Assembly (NCBI RefSeq): GCF_902170565.1
Contig: NZ_CABHXX010000095.1
Span: 124,001-188,000, forward strand
From: Yersinia thracica
GTDB lineage: Bacteria; Pseudomonadota; Gammaproteobacteria; Enterobacterales; Enterobacteriaceae
Direction: 5' to 3'
Length of the DNA: 64,000 bases
This document shows, one piece after another, positions 20,084 to 29,536 of the stretch; the first letter of the stretch is position 1, and every line of letters starts with the position of its first letter. The notes under the pieces were generated by a model. That model was not told the DNA's origin and searched no databases. It saw only the letters and a program-made list of their open reading frames with translations. Made by a program: the position numbers and the translations under genes.

Positions 20084-21063
20084 TTGAGCGTATCTGGTCT
20101 GGGAAGTCTTGGCTGTATTTGTTATTGCTGCCACTGTCCTGGCTATATGGCGCAATGACTTGGCTTATCCGTGTCAGTTATACTCTGGGGCTGCGCTCGG
20201 CGTGGCGCTCCCCGGTACCGGTTATCATTGTGGGCAATCTGACTGCTGGCGGTAATGGCAAAACGCCGGTAGTTATTTGGTTGGTGGAACAGCTGAAACA
20301 GCGGGGTTACCGCATCGGGGTTGTCTCCCGTGGTTATGGTGGTAAGTCTGAGTATCCGTTACTGCTATCCAGCGAGACCACAACCACTCAGGCCGGTGAT
20401 GAACCGGTTCTGATCTATCAACGAACCGGTGCCCCTGTTGCGGTCTCGCCAAAGCGTTCTGATGCGGTCAAAGCATTACTGAAATCTCATGATTTGGATT
20501 TCATTATTACTGATGACGGATTACAGCATTATGCATTACAGCGGGATTTTGAACTGGTGGTGATTGATGGTGTGCGCCGTTTTGGTAATGGCTGGTGGCT
20601 GCCGGCAGGCCCAATGCGTGAGCGCGCAGGGCGACTGCGCTCAGTCGATGCGGTGATAACTAACGGTGGTATTGCTGCAACTGGCGAAATACCGATGCAA
20701 CTGGTTGCACAGGAGGCGGTCAATTTGGTGACCGGCGAACGTTTTCCTGCACAGCAATTACAGCACGTCGTTGCCATGGCTGGCATCGGTCATCCCCCGC
20801 GCTTTTTTGCTACGTTAAGTCTGCTCGGCATTGAATCTAAAAAGGAATATGCTTTCGCTGACCATCAGGATTATTCATTGTCCCAACTTAGCTCGCTGAC
20901 TTCCGGGCCACAAATTTTGCTAATGACTGAAAAAGATGCGGTTAAGTGTCGAGCTTTTGCTCAGCCCAATTGGTGGTATTTGCCCGTAGATGCACAGTTA
21001 CCTCCTGACCAAGCTGAACAATTACTGTTGAAAATTCAGGCAATAGCGCACCATTCTGCATAA
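20080..21063 (+). CDS. lpxK: Tetraacyldisaccharide 4'-kinase
   Basis: A 327-residue inner-membrane-associated kinase (328 in E. coli) that phosphorylates the 4' position of the lipid A precursor. Seen: an N-terminal amphipathic/membrane helix, the P-loop variant [18 protein letters not shown] near residues 50-67, and motifs ISRGYGGKS-type ([15 protein letters not shown]), [12 protein letters not shown] and PAGPMRER. It overlaps msbA by four bases. In E. coli ycaQ-ycaR-kdsB follow; here a convergent ydcJ-type gene lies six bases beyond the stop. Confidence 0.97.
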   Translation: MIERIWSGKSWLYLLLLPLSWLYGAMTWLIRVSYTLGLRSAWRSPVPVIIVGNLTAGGNGKTPVVIWLVEQLKQRGYRIGVVSRGYGGKSEYPLLLSSETTTTQAGDEPVLIYQRTGAPVAVSPKRSDAVKALLKSHDLDFIITDDGLQHYALQRDFELVVIDGVRRFGNGWWLPAGPMRERAGRLRSVDAVITNGGIAATGEIPMQLVAQEAVNLVTGERFPAQQLQHVVAMAGIGHPPRFFATLSLLGIESKKEYAFADHQDYSLSQLSSLTSGPQILLMTEKDAVKCRAFAQPNWWYLPVDAQLPPDQAEQLLLKIQAIAHHSA

Positions 21064-21069
21064 TCCAAT

Positions 21070-22479
21070 TCATAGACTCAGTGATGTGAGCTTTAGGGCC
21101 AACGCGCATGCTGTAAGCGAACGTTGCTGAGTTTTCTCGTACAGTTGTAGTTCATCAACAACATCAGCGCCCAAGTCTCGTTGAAAATCCTGCTTACTGG
21201 AATGTCCTGCAAAATGGTTTTGCCCTTTATCCCCTAAATTTGACTGAAAAATACCTGCGGCACTGACCGGTAGGAAATCTTCATAAACCAAAGGTTCAAA
21301 TTGGATAAATCCAGCGTCAATCAACTCGTCTAAAGTTAAATTTTGCATTGAGGCCGCAGATCCGCCGAGCTTTTTCTCTGTCGGGAAATAGCGGAAGAAA
21401 GCGAGTTTTTCTGCGCGCATTGCAGGGTAATCATCTGGAAACTGGCTAAATTTTTCGCTAAGAATAGCCATATATTGCGCTGCATTCTCCTCATTTGCAG
21501 GGGCTTGCAATTGATCCTGAGCCGCTTGCAGCAGGCGGTCATAAAGATTGCGACCTTTAGCGGTCAGCGCAGCGCCACGCTGTTCTATTTCGCCAAAGCG
21601 GGCGGTGTGATTCCCTTGAACAATATGCCCATCGGATGATACAAACGCGATTTTTTCTTCCAGTGCTTTAAAACTGGTTTGCCGCAGCAGTATTGGGCAA
21701 TGGCGTGGTGGTGGCCCTTCGATGACTGCTTTAGGGGTAATATTGTGTTTCGGCATGGCAGCTTGTACTGCGTCTATATTCAGTGTTCGTGGGGTCAAAT
21801 GGTTAATATGTGGCCCTTTAAAAGCAACGACATCAGCAATTAACCGGTGCTGATCATGCAGTTGTTGATAAATCTCAGCACTTACAGTGGCTTGATTATG
21901 CCAGCGGAATGTTTCCAGGGATTCAGTAATAAAATCAGCCACTTCATTGCTGGTCAGCCCTCCTGTCGTTTCATGCTTAACAATCAACTCGATAAGGCGT
22001 GACGTGAAAATATTTCTTTTGGCAAGAATATCAACCGCTCGTTGCCGCAGTTCTGACTGCTCAATCAACTCTAACCGCAGCAAGGAAGTGAAAATTCTGA
22101 ATGGGCAGATTTGCAATGAAGCTTCATGTACCGCGCGAAAAGCTGTCGAGTGAACAGGTACACCGGCAGGGGCCAGGTCGTAATACCCGACGGGAACCAT
22201 CCCCATGACGGCAAATAAGCGGCGTAAAGTGGCGAGCTCGGCGGCAGTTCCCACGCGGATAGCGCCATGCCTTTCCATATTTAATCGCTCAATTTCCCCG
22301 GTTTGATGCAAATGGCGGGTCAGTTCTGGCGATTGTTCCATTGTTTGGTTGTTGGTTTCGGTAACTAATTGCAATAAATCACTGTATAGCGGGACTTCAG
22401 TCTGATACATATCCGACATAGCACTGGAGAACCTGGCGCGTATCTCATCGGGATGAACAAATGGCAGGGCGGTAATCAT
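21070..22479 (-). CDS. ydcJ: DUF1338 protein, YdcJ/HglS type (2-oxoadipate dioxygenase/decarboxylase family)
   Basis: A 469-residue protein of the DUF1338 family, related to E. coli YdcJ and Pseudomonas HglS, which converts 2-oxoadipate to D-2-hydroxyglutarate in lysine breakdown. The metal-ligand regions of the family are recognisable: AGVPVHSTAFRAV (first His) and GPHINHLTPRTLN (second His), with a carboxylate expected in the C-terminal half (GEIEQRGAALT). An ATG with AAAGGAAC-type SD gives the full-length N terminus. Neighbours give no lysine-catabolic context, so the substrate here is uncertain. The gene occupies the position of ycaQ in E. coli. Confidence 0.85.
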   Translation of the reverse strand: MITALPFVHPDEIRARFSSAMSDMYQTEVPLYSDLLQLVTETNNQTMEQSPELTRHLHQTGEIERLNMERHGAIRVGTAAELATLRRLFAVMGMVPVGYYDLAPAGVPVHSTAFRAVHEASLQICPFRIFTSLLRLELIEQSELRQRAVDILAKRNIFTSRLIELIVKHETTGGLTSNEVADFITESLETFRWHNQATVSAEIYQQLHDQHRLIADVVAFKGPHINHLTPRTLNIDAVQAAMPKHNITPKAVIEGPPPRHCPILLRQTSFKALEEKIAFVSSDGHIVQGNHTARFGEIEQRGAALTAKGRNLYDRLLQAAQDQLQAPANEENAAQYMAILSEKFSQFPDDYPAMRAEKLAFFRYFPTEKKLGGSAASMQNLTLDELIDAGFIQFEPLVYEDFLPVSAAGIFQSNLGDKGQNHFAGHSSKQDFQRDLGADVVDELQLYEKTQQRSLTACALALKLTSLSL

Positions 22480-23137
22480 TTGAATGTTCCTTTTTACCTT
22501 TCAACGCAGATATTCACGGCTGCGGATCACGCTGATTCCATCTTATTCTAGGTGAGTTCGTTGAGCTGGGGAGGCGCTGGTGGAGAATATTGGTTTTTTA
22601 TGCGTCATATCTCATTGATTCTGGGGTTTGTTGTGATCCATGCGATAAAAAAGTTGTATGGATGCGTTTTTTATGTATAAATATACATAGGCTTGTTTTA
22701 CAGGCTTATTTATATATAAGAGTTATGTGTAAGAGTGCACGAGAGCAAAGTAAAGCAGTTCCTCCCAAGACGCTATTTTCTGATACAGCCTCAAAGACGA
22801 ACCCCTGAATCTCCTATAAGCAACTCCCATAAGTCATATTTTAGGCGAACCTGTTGAATAAGCATTTATTGCTTCGTGGCTGGTTTGTTAGTTGCTGTAT
22901 CTGTTGCTGCTCTATTATTTAAAGTAATAACGTTGGGTTATCGGCGGAATAAAATGATCGTGCAAATGTGCCTATCATTTATTTCCGAGATAGACAAAAT
23001 TCTAAGCCCATATTTATGCGGGTTTTTCATAAAATCAAGCTCATAGAGGTTTAATCAGAAAACTTTAGGATGGGCAACTGCATCTAAACAATAAATAAAA
23101 ATGAGTTGTTAGGATGCCCAGTAAAAGGAAATTTATT
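22480..23137. other. Gene-free region between ydcJ and the cold-shock gene
   Basis: About 660 bases, AT-rich, with no reading frame that looks coding. The left end holds the ydcJ promoter and SD on the minus strand. The right end is the leader of the cold-shock gene. The middle (22600-22990) contains A/T-rich tracts such as TTATATATAAG at 22711 but nothing I can assign. Confidence 0.5.
23071..23120 (+). promoter_or_regulatory. Structured 5' leader of the cold-shock gene
   Basis: GCATCTAAACAA (23080-23091) pairs with TTGTTAGGATGC (23106-23117) as a 12-position stem with one mismatch and one G-T pair, loop of 14 A/T-rich bases. An alternative pairing uses TGGGCA (23071-23076) with TGCCCA (23115-23120) and excludes the lower part of the first stem. 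The structure ends just before the AAAAGGA Shine-Dalgarno at 23123. Cold-shock mRNAs are known to use temperature-dependent leader folding; the switch here is inference. Confidence 0.5.
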
Positions 23138-23347
23138 ATGACGTTAAAAATGGGTCGCGTGAAATGGTTCAACCAGTCTGAAGGCTACGGTTTTATTTCA
23201 CCCCACGACGGTGGTTTGGATGTGTATGTCAGCAAGACAGCCATTGCCAACACTAAAAATAAATCACTGAGTGAAGGGCAGGACGTTGAATTCTCTACTT
23301 ATCGTAGTATTCATGGGCCGTCAGCAGCAGATGTGATCGCTTTCTAA
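23138..23347 (+). CDS. Cold-shock domain protein, divergent CspA family
   Basis: A 69-residue CspA-family OB-fold protein starting at the ATG after AAAAGGAAATTTATT. RNP1 is nearly canonical (GRVKWFNQSEGYGFISP). RNP2, normally DVFVHFSAI, is here DVYVSKTAI, so the His and the second Phe that stack on nucleic acid bases are replaced by Ser and Lys. The rest (LSEGQDVEFS, GPSAADVIAF) is normal. This suggests an altered RNA-binding mode rather than decay, since the frame and length are intact. It lies alone between ydcJ and ycaR with its own terminator. Relation to cspE or cspH cannot be settled by eye. Confidence 0.85.
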   Translation: MTLKMGRVKWFNQSEGYGFISPHDGGLDVYVSKTAIANTKNKSLSEGQDVEFSTYRSIHGPSAADVIAF

Positions 23348-23352
23348 GCAAA

Positions 23353-23383
23353 CGGCTACCCAAGGGTAGCCGCTAGTTTTTTT
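23353..23383 (+). terminator. Terminator of the cold-shock gene
   Basis: CGGCTACCC (23353-23361) and GGGTAGCCG (23364-23372) pair perfectly, CTAG follows, then seven T. Confidence 0.85.
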
Positions 23384-23753
23384 GCCTCTGTTCGACATAT
23401 TGCTTTTGTCGTCGGGCAGTTTTGCAGGTGCTTCTATTTGTTTTGCGGTTTAGTTGCTGAAGTTAGCAAACAGCGCAATAATTTTATGGAATACTTTCAT
23501 TTCTTACTCAATAGGTATGATTGTGTGATTTGTGTCACAAAAATACTACTCCTCGCAATTCAACATATCAATAACAAAACCAACATTTATCATCCCGATT
23601 GCTGAGTATATTCACTTATACTAATGTCAATTAACATAACCGCTTGTTATCAATAGCAGATATAAATGACGGCATCGGTGCAGTTAACCTGCATCGGCGG
23701 ATATGGTATCCTCGACCACTTTCCTGCTGGCTAAACTCCATTCTGGAGGATGT
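23384..23753. other. Gene-free region upstream of ycaR
   Basis: These 370 bases have no convincing ORF. They contain a perfect CRP consensus (listed separately) and, near 23670-23700, a TGCAGTTAACCTGCA inverted repeat flanked by two CATCGG copies. The ycaR SD (GGAGG, 23745-23749) closes the region. A small RNA gene here is possible but unproven. Confidence 0.45.
23524..23539 (+). promoter_or_regulatory. Consensus CRP-binding site
   Basis: TGTGATTTGTGTCACA fits the CRP core TGTGA-N6-TCACA at all ten positions. It is 215 bases before ycaR and 176 after the cold-shock gene, so its target is unclear: ycaR-kdsB, or an unannotated transcript in the gap. Confidence 0.65.
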
Positions 23754-23936
23754 ATGGACCACCGTTTACTCGAAATTGTTGCTTGTCCTGTCTGCAACGG
23801 TAAATTGTACTTCAATAAAGAAAACCTTGAACTGGTATGCAAAGCTGACAATCTGGCTTACCCGGTGCGTGATGGCATCCCGGTATTGTTAGAAAACGAA
23901 GCCCGCCCACTGTCCATTGATGAGAAGCACGCATGA
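23754..23936 (+). CDS. ycaR: Trm112-family small protein YcaR
   Basis: A 60-residue UPF0434/Trm112-like protein, same length as in E. coli. It begins [18 protein letters not shown] with a CPVC zinc-knuckle-like pair and continues [20 protein letters not shown], the family core. The molecular role in bacteria is not settled. ATG at 23754 follows GGAGGATGT. Its end overlaps kdsB by four bases (ATGA), as in many enterics, implying co-translation with the Kdo pathway enzyme. Confidence 0.95.
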   Translation: MDHRLLEIVACPVCNGKLYFNKENLELVCKADNLAYPVRDGIPVLLENEARPLSIDEKHA

Positions 23937-24685
23937 GTTTCATTGCTATAATTCCCGCCCGTTATGCTTCAACCCGTCTACCCGGTAAGCCACTGGCTGA
24001 TATTGCGGGTAAACCGATGGTTGTGCATGTGATGGAACGGGCATTGGAGTCAGGTGCTTCTCGGGTGATTGTGGCAACAGACCATCCGGAAGTGGTGAAA
24101 GTGGTTGAAGCGGCGGGTGGCGAAGTCTGTTTAACCCGCGCAGATCATCAGTCCGGTACCGAGCGCTTAGCGGAAGTTATTGAACGCTATGGTTTTGCTG
24201 ATGATGATATTATTGTCAATGTGCAAGGGGATGAACCATTGGTGCCGCCAATGATTATCCGCCAAGTTGCTGATAATTTGGCTGCCTCCAGTGCAGGTAT
24301 GGCGACATTAGCCGTGCCGATTGAAAGCAGCGAAGAAGCCTTTAACCCTAATGCCGTGAAAGTGGTGATGGATGCGCAAGGTTACGCACTGTATTTCTCG
24401 CGAGCCGCCATTCCGTGGGAAAGAGAGCGCTTTGCTCAATCGAAAGAAACCATTGGTGATTGTTTCTTACGCCATATTGGTATTTATGCTTATCGCGCCG
24501 GTTTTATTCGCCGCTATGTTAATTGGGCGCCAAGCAAACTCGAGCAGATAGAGCTGTTAGAACAACTGCGTGTGCTGTGGTACGGTGAAAAAATTCATGT
24601 TGCTGTGGCAAAAGCTGTGCCAGCAGTTGGGGTTGATACACCAGAAGATTTAGACAGAGTTCGGGCTATTATGCTCAAGCAGTAA
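23933..24685 (+). CDS. kdsB: CMP-Kdo synthetase
   Basis: A 250-residue cytidylyltransferase that activates Kdo with CTP for lipopolysaccharide inner core synthesis. N-terminal nucleotide-binding motif [18 protein letters not shown] (residues about 7-24), then [19 protein letters not shown] with metal-binding Asp and [14 protein letters not shown] near the C terminus. Length matches E. coli (248). Coupled to ycaR by ATGA overlap. A terminator follows. Confidence 0.97.
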   Translation: MSFIAIIPARYASTRLPGKPLADIAGKPMVVHVMERALESGASRVIVATDHPEVVKVVEAAGGEVCLTRADHQSGTERLAEVIERYGFADDDIIVNVQGDEPLVPPMIIRQVADNLAASSAGMATLAVPIESSEEAFNPNAVKVVMDAQGYALYFSRAAIPWERERFAQSKETIGDCFLRHIGIYAYRAGFIRRYVNWAPSKLEQIELLEQLRVLWYGEKIHVAVAKAVPAVGVDTPEDLDRVRAIMLKQ

Positions 24686-24702
24686 TCATTGTGCAGCTTC
24701 CC

Positions 24703-24735
24703 ACGCCAAGCTCAATTGAGTTTGGCGTTGTTATT
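24703..24735 (+). terminator. kdsB terminator
   Basis: ACGCCAAGCTC and GAGTTTGGCGT (24703-24728) pair as an eleven-position stem with one G-T pair around AATT; tail TGTTATTT. Confidence 0.75.
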
Positions 24736-24862
24736 TCTGGATCCCACGACCTTCAATTATTTAACTTTTATTGTGGCTGTTATTTGATCTGTATGCTGGA
24801 AATATCCCGCCCATCATCCCATGATGAATAATCTATTTCGTCAGATAATCGGACAAAGCCTT

Positions 24863-25756
24863 ATGGAACAGCTGAAAGCTGAATTAAGTGTCGTGCTTGG
24901 GGAGTCTATTACCCGCCTTGAGCGCATCAGCGAGCAGCCCTATGCCCACCTGTATGCGATGTATAATCAGCAGGGCCAGGCTATCCCATTGTTGGCAAAG
25001 AGTTATGTCTGTCAGGGGATTGCACAGCAAGAGGCCTATAAACTGTCAATGTTGTCGCGCGAAGGCGATATCCGCTTGCCGACTGTGTATGGTTTAGTCA
25101 TGACCCATCAACCGCCGTATAAAGAAATCTTGCTGATGGAGCGCCTTCAGGGGGTTTCGGTAGAAGCGCCCACCCGCACAAGAGAGCGCTGGAATGCTTT
25201 GATGGATCAGATAGTTGAGGGCGTATTAGCCTGGCACCGGATTGATAGCCATGGGTGTGTCGGCAATGTTGATAGTACCCAAGAAAATGATTGGTTCAGT
25301 TGGTATCAGCAACGAGTTGAAGTGCTGTGGGCCACGCTATCGAATATGAATTCACCCCAAATGACCCTGGAAGATAGAGCAATTCTTTATCGTGCTCGGG
25401 CATCATTAAATGCCCTTTTCGCCGGTTTTGACGACAGTTCGGTGCTGGTTCACGGCAATCTGACTTTACGCAGTATGCTTAAAGATCCCCGCAGTGATCA
25501 ATTGCTGGCGATGCTCAACCCCGGCCCCATGCTATGGGCGCCGCGAGAGTATGATTTATTCCGCCTCAGTGAAGAGGGGATGCCGAGCCAGCTATTTTAT
25601 CGCTACCTCAATAAAGCGCCGGTCTCGGAATCCTTTGTTGCCCGCCGTTGGCTCTATACTCTGTGGGAACTGGTGGCACGTTTTATCCATACCGGTAATT
25701 TGGATCGCGTTGTATTTGATAATGCGGCTCGGCAACTCTTGCCTTGGCTTAATTAA
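24863..25756 (+). CDS. ycbJ: YcbJ, kinase-fold protein of unknown function
   Basis: A 297-residue protein (E. coli YcbJ also 297) with an aminoglycoside-phosphotransferase-like fold. Conserved with E. coli: LLMERLQGVSVEAPTRTRERW, AWHRIDSHGCVGNVDSTQEN, VLVHGNLTLRSMLKDPRSDQ (in place of a catalytic HGD-N loop the motif is HGNLTLRSML) and MLWAPREYDLFRL. The start at 24863 follows that alignment; an ATG 42 bases upstream is also in frame, and neither has a strong SD. Substrate unknown. It is convergent with elyC with only eight bases between stops. Confidence 0.9.
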   Translation: MEQLKAELSVVLGESITRLERISEQPYAHLYAMYNQQGQAIPLLAKSYVCQGIAQQEAYKLSMLSREGDIRLPTVYGLVMTHQPPYKEILLMERLQGVSVEAPTRTRERWNALMDQIVEGVLAWHRIDSHGCVGNVDSTQENDWFSWYQQRVEVLWATLSNMNSPQMTLEDRAILYRARASLNALFAGFDDSSVLVHGNLTLRSMLKDPRSDQLLAMLNPGPMLWAPREYDLFRLSEEGMPSQLFYRYLNKAPVSESFVARRWLYTLWELVARFIHTGNLDRVVFDNAARQLLPWLN

Positions 25757-25764
25757 CCGCAAAA

Positions 25765-26532
25765 TTATTCATCATTCTTATTGCCCGTTAACTTTTGCCA
25801 GATTAGCCCCAATGTTTCATACCAGGCGCGCTCGGAATGACCCAAATAGGTTGCTGCCGGAATAGTGCGCTCCCAACTGTGTAAGGGGCTGGTAATAGCT
25901 AACTGATTGGCGGGCGCCGGAATAGGGTGTAAGCCCTTGGCTGTAAAGAATTTTATCGCCCGGGGTAAATGACTGGCGGAGGTCACTAGCAAAAAAGGTT
26001 TATTACCCACCAAGGTGGCCACCGCAGCTGCTTCTTCAGCCGTATCTTTCGGCTGTTCTAGTGAAATAATATCTGCCGCTGGAACCCCTAAACTTTCTGC
26101 TACCTGTGCCGCTGTTTTTGCACTGCTTTGGCTGTTCGGGCCAGCGCCGCCGGTAAATACCATTTTTGCGTTAGGATGAGCGCGATACAGCCTGATCCCC
26201 TCAGTCACTCGCGGTAAACTATTCGAGAATAAATTAGCACTTGGCGCCCAATTCGGATTAAACGTGTAGCCGCCACCAAGGACAACAATGTAATCTACTG
26301 GGTCGTTTCCCTGATAAGTTGCATATTGTTTTTCCAACGGCAATAACAGGCGATCGGCGACAGGTTGTAGGCTAATAAGTAATAATATCAGCCAACTCAT
26401 TGCAAAAAGCGTTTTGCCGCTTTTTTGCCAGCGGGTAAACCACAATAAGATTAATGCCAGCCCCATGACGATAAGCAGAAAGGGCAGTGGCATTAATAAG
26501 CCGCCAACAAACTTTTTTAGGGTAAAAAGCAT
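25765..26532 (-). CDS. elyC: Envelope biogenesis factor ElyC (DUF218)
   Basis: A 255-residue inner-membrane protein, E. coli ElyC/YcbC type. Two N-terminal membrane helices (about residues 8-30 and 40-58) anchor a periplasmic DUF218 domain with the family motifs DYIVVLGGGYTFNP, MVFTGGAGPNSQ, AAQVAESLGVP and LVTSASHLPRAIKFF. In E. coli ElyC is needed for peptidoglycan precursor assembly at low temperature and affects enterobacterial common antigen lipid intermediates. Divergent from cmoM, with about 190 bases between starts. Confidence 0.94.
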   Translation of the reverse strand: MLFTLKKFVGGLLMPLPFLLIVMGLALILLWFTRWQKSGKTLFAMSWLILLLISLQPVADRLLLPLEKQYATYQGNDPVDYIVVLGGGYTFNPNWAPSANLFSNSLPRVTEGIRLYRAHPNAKMVFTGGAGPNSQSSAKTAAQVAESLGVPAADIISLEQPKDTAEEAAAVATLVGNKPFLLVTSASHLPRAIKFFTAKGLHPIPAPANQLAITSPLHSWERTIPAATYLGHSERAWYETLGLIWQKLTGNKNDE

Positions 26533-26722
26533 AAAAACAGGGACCTTTTGGCTGAAAAAACGGCATTTGGCGCTGATTGCGGGCCAAGAAGATTTATTCT
26601 AAGTCAGGCTGTGCCAAAATAGCAGGTTGGTAGTCACTCTTTTTGCTGTTGCCATTGATTTGCGCACTTCCATCAAGGCCGGTAAATCAATAGTTATAGA
26701 GATGATAGCGGAGCAATTGTCC

Positions 26723-27508
26723 ATGCAGGATCGCAATTTCGATGATATTGCCGAGAAATTCTCGCGCAATATCTACGGCACGACGAAGGGAATGATCCGT
26801 CAGGCGGTGGTGTGGCAAGATATTACCGGGTTGTTAGCGCAGTTGCCGCAACGCCCGTTACGGATTCTAGATGCAGGTGGTGGTGAAGGGCATATGGCTT
26901 GCCAACTGGCGGAATTGGGTCATCAGGTTCTATTATGTGACCTGTCCGCTGAGATGATCCAACGTGCGAAAGTGGCGGCTCAAGAAAAAGGTGTGAGCCA
27001 CAACATGCAATTTGTACAAAGTGCGGCACAAGACATCACCCAACATTTAGAACAGCCGGTTGATCTGATATTGTTCCATGCGGTTTTAGAATGGATTGCA
27101 GAACCACAACAAGTTCTGCAAATACTTTTTAATGCGTTAAACCCAGGTGGCGCACTGTCATTGATGTTTTTCAATGCCAATGGGTTAGTGATGCGTAATG
27201 CGGTATTAGGTAATTTTCAGTTGGCGATGCCCGGTATCAAAAGGCGTCGGCAGCGCTCGTTATCACCGCAATACCCGTTAGACCCGCCGACGGTATACGG
27301 TTGGCTTGAGCAAATGGGTTTATCCATTAGCGGTAAGACAGGAGTACGGGTGTTTCACGATTACATGAAAAATAAACAGCAACCAGTCGATGCGTTTGCT
27401 GAATTATTGGCGTTGGAACAGCGCTATTGCCGGCAGGAGCCCTTTATCAGTTTGGGGCGCTACGTGCATGTCTCGGCGTTTAAGCCGAATCTGAAGGACC
27501 CATTATGA
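26723..27508 (+). CDS. cmoM: tRNA 5-carboxymethoxyuridine methyltransferase
   Basis: A 261-residue SAM-dependent methyltransferase that methylates cmo5U34 to mcmo5U in some tRNAs. Starting at ATG 26723 gives [19 protein letters not shown], identical to E. coli CmoM (formerly SmtA), also 261 residues, and a GGAG lies 10 bases upstream. Motif I is [16 protein letters not shown], and the post-I acidic residue is in LLCDLSAEM. It overlaps mukF by four bases (ATGA), so it leads the cmoM-mukFEB operon, an arrangement shared with E. coli. Confidence 0.97.
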   Translation: MQDRNFDDIAEKFSRNIYGTTKGMIRQAVVWQDITGLLAQLPQRPLRILDAGGGEGHMACQLAELGHQVLLCDLSAEMIQRAKVAAQEKGVSHNMQFVQSAAQDITQHLEQPVDLILFHAVLEWIAEPQQVLQILFNALNPGGALSLMFFNANGLVMRNAVLGNFQLAMPGIKRRRQRSLSPQYPLDPPTVYGWLEQMGLSISGKTGVRVFHDYMKNKQQPVDAFAELLALEQRYCRQEPFISLGRYVHVSAFKPNLKDPL

Positions 27509-28827
27509 GTGAATTTTCCCAGACAGTACCCGAACTGGTCGCCTGGGCGCGAAAAAATGATTTCTCAATTACTCTGCCAACGGAGCGTCTGGCCTTTCTT
27601 ATGGCTATTGCCACCTTAAACGGTGAGCGGCTGGACGGAGAAATGAGCGAAGGCGAGTTGGTTGATGCATTTCGTCACGTCAGCAAAGGGTTCGAACAGA
27701 CCACCGAAACCGTGGCCGTGCGCGCCAATAACGCCATTAATGATATGGTGCGCCAGCGCTTGCTCAACCGCTTTACCAGTGAGTTGGCCGATGGTAATGC
27801 TATTTACCGCCTGACTCCATTGGGCATTGGCATCACAGATTATTATATCCGTCAGCGCGAGTTCTCCACTCTGCGGTTGTCGATGCAGTTGTCGATTGTG
27901 GCGCAAGAGCTGCAACGGGCGGCAGAAGCGGCAGAAGAGGGCGGTGATGAATTCCACTGGCATCGTAATGTCTTTGCCCCGCTTAAATATTCAGTCGCTG
28001 AAATCTTTGACAGTATCGACATGACCCAGCGGCTGATGGACGAGCAACAGCATAGCGTCAAAGAAGATATCGCGGCGCTATTGAATCAAGACTGGCGCGC
28101 CGCCATTGCCAGCTGCGAAATGTTGCTGTCAGAAACCTCCGGTACACTCAGAGAGTTACAAGATACGCTGGAAGCCGCCGGTGATAAGCTTCAGGCGAAT
28201 TTATTGCGCATTCAAGAAGCCACCATCGGCAATGCGGGCTTGGATTTGGTTGATAAACTGGTGTTTGATTTACAAAGTAAACTTGACCGCATTATCAGTT
28301 GGGGCCAGCAGTCCATTGACCTGTGGATTGGTTATGACCGCCACGTGCACAAGTTTATCCGTACTGCGATTGATATGGATAAAAACCGGGTATTCGCCCA
28401 GCGCTTGCGCCAGTCAGTGCAAAATTATTTTGATAGCCCTTGGGCCTTGACCTACGCCAATGCCGATCGCTTGCTGGATATGCGCGATGAAGAGCTGTCG
28501 CTGCGTAGTGAGGAAGTCACCGGAGAACTGCCGCCGGATCTGGAATTTGAAGAATTTAATGCTATTCGTGAGCAATTAGCCGCCCTGATTGAACAAGCAT
28601 TGCTGGTGTATCAGCAGAAAAAACTGCCGCTCAATTTGGGGGAAGTCATGCGCGATTACCTCGCGCAATATCCGCGTGCTCGTCATTTTGACGTGGCTCG
28701 TATCCTGGTCGACCAGGCAGTTCGCCTTGGTGTGGCCGAAGCCGATTTCTCAGGGTTACCCGCTGAATGGCTGGCAATCAATGATTACGGAGCCAAGGTG
28801 CAGGCACATGTCATCAACAAATATTGA
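27505..28827 (+). CDS. mukF: Condensin kleisin MukF
   Basis: The 440-residue kleisin subunit of the MukBEF chromosome condensin (E. coli 440). It has an N-terminal winged helix and a four-helix dimerisation region ([20 protein letters not shown] at the start), a middle linker that binds MukE, and a C-terminal winged helix that binds the MukB head ([21 protein letters not shown]). It is calcium-binding in E. coli. It overlaps cmoM by 4 bases and mukE by 20 bases, so stoichiometry is likely set by coupled translation. Confidence 0.98.
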   Translation: MSEFSQTVPELVAWARKNDFSITLPTERLAFLMAIATLNGERLDGEMSEGELVDAFRHVSKGFEQTTETVAVRANNAINDMVRQRLLNRFTSELADGNAIYRLTPLGIGITDYYIRQREFSTLRLSMQLSIVAQELQRAAEAAEEGGDEFHWHRNVFAPLKYSVAEIFDSIDMTQRLMDEQQHSVKEDIAALLNQDWRAAIASCEMLLSETSGTLRELQDTLEAAGDKLQANLLRIQEATIGNAGLDLVDKLVFDLQSKLDRIISWGQQSIDLWIGYDRHVHKFIRTAIDMDKNRVFAQRLRQSVQNYFDSPWALTYANADRLLDMRDEELSLRSEEVTGELPPDLEFEEFNAIREQLAALIEQALLVYQQKKLPLNLGEVMRDYLAQYPRARHFDVARILVDQAVRLGVAEADFSGLPAEWLAINDYGAKVQAHVINKY

Positions 28828-29536
28828 AGTAGTAATGCCGGTTAAACTGGCTCAAGCATTGGCCAACTCATTGTTTCCGGCACTGGATAGCCAGTTACGT
28901 GCTGGCCGTCATATTGGGATTGATGAGCTGGATAACCATGCTTTCCTGATGGATTTTCAGGAGCAACTTGAAGAGTTTTATACCCGCTATAACGTGGAGT
29001 TAATTCGTGCGCCGGAAGGTTTCTTCTATCTGCGCCCTCGTTCAACCACGTTGATCCCGCGCTCGGTGTTATCTGAGCTGGATATGATGGTCGGCAAAAT
29101 TCTTTGTTATCTGTATCTCAGCCCAGAACGTCTGGCTCATGAAGGGATTTTCGCCCAGCACGAGTTATACGAAGAACTGCTGAGTCTGGCCGATGAGAGC
29201 AAATTGCTGAAGTTTGTTAATCAGCGCTCAACCGGCTCAGATTTGGATAAACAGAAGTTGCAGGAAAAAGTGCGAACCTCACTCAACCGGCTGCGCCGTT
29301 TGGGCATGATTTACTTTATGGGCAATGACAGTAGCAAGTTTCGTATCACTGAGGCGGTGTTCCGCTTTGGTGCCGATGTGCGCAGCGGTGATGATCCACG
29401 TGAAGCTCAATTGCGTATGATCCGAGATGGCGAAGCCATGGCGGTCGAAAATAGTCTGTCACTCCATGATGAAAGCGATGAAAACGACATCACCATGGGC
29501 AATGCAACGGACAGTGCAGAGGATGAACAGGAATGA
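28808..29536 (+). CDS. mukE: Condensin subunit MukE
   Basis: A 242-residue KITE-type protein that binds MukF as a dimer. The ATG at 28808 gives [20 protein letters not shown], aligned to E. coli MukE from residue 1. Winged-helix domains are visible in [19 protein letters not shown] and [21 protein letters not shown]. The C-terminal tail is acidic ([21 protein letters not shown], last 21 residues) and slightly longer than in E. coli (234). The longer open frame from 28589 overlaps mukF and has no homology. It overlaps mukB by four bases. Confidence 0.97.
   Translation: MSSTNIEVVMPVKLAQALANSLFPALDSQLRAGRHIGIDELDNHAFLMDFQEQLEEFYTRYNVELIRAPEGFFYLRPRSTTLIPRSVLSELDMMVGKILCYLYLSPERLAHEGIFAQHELYEELLSLADESKLLKFVNQRSTGSDLDKQKLQEKVRTSLNRLRRLGMIYFMGNDSSKFRITEAVFRFGADVRSGDDPREAQLRMIRDGEAMAVENSLSLHDESDENDITMGNATDSAEDEQE

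Noticed and set aside
22590-22808. 72-codon ORF in the ydcJ-cspE gap
   Set aside because: No Shine-Dalgarno, random composition with stop-free chance length, no resemblance to known proteins.
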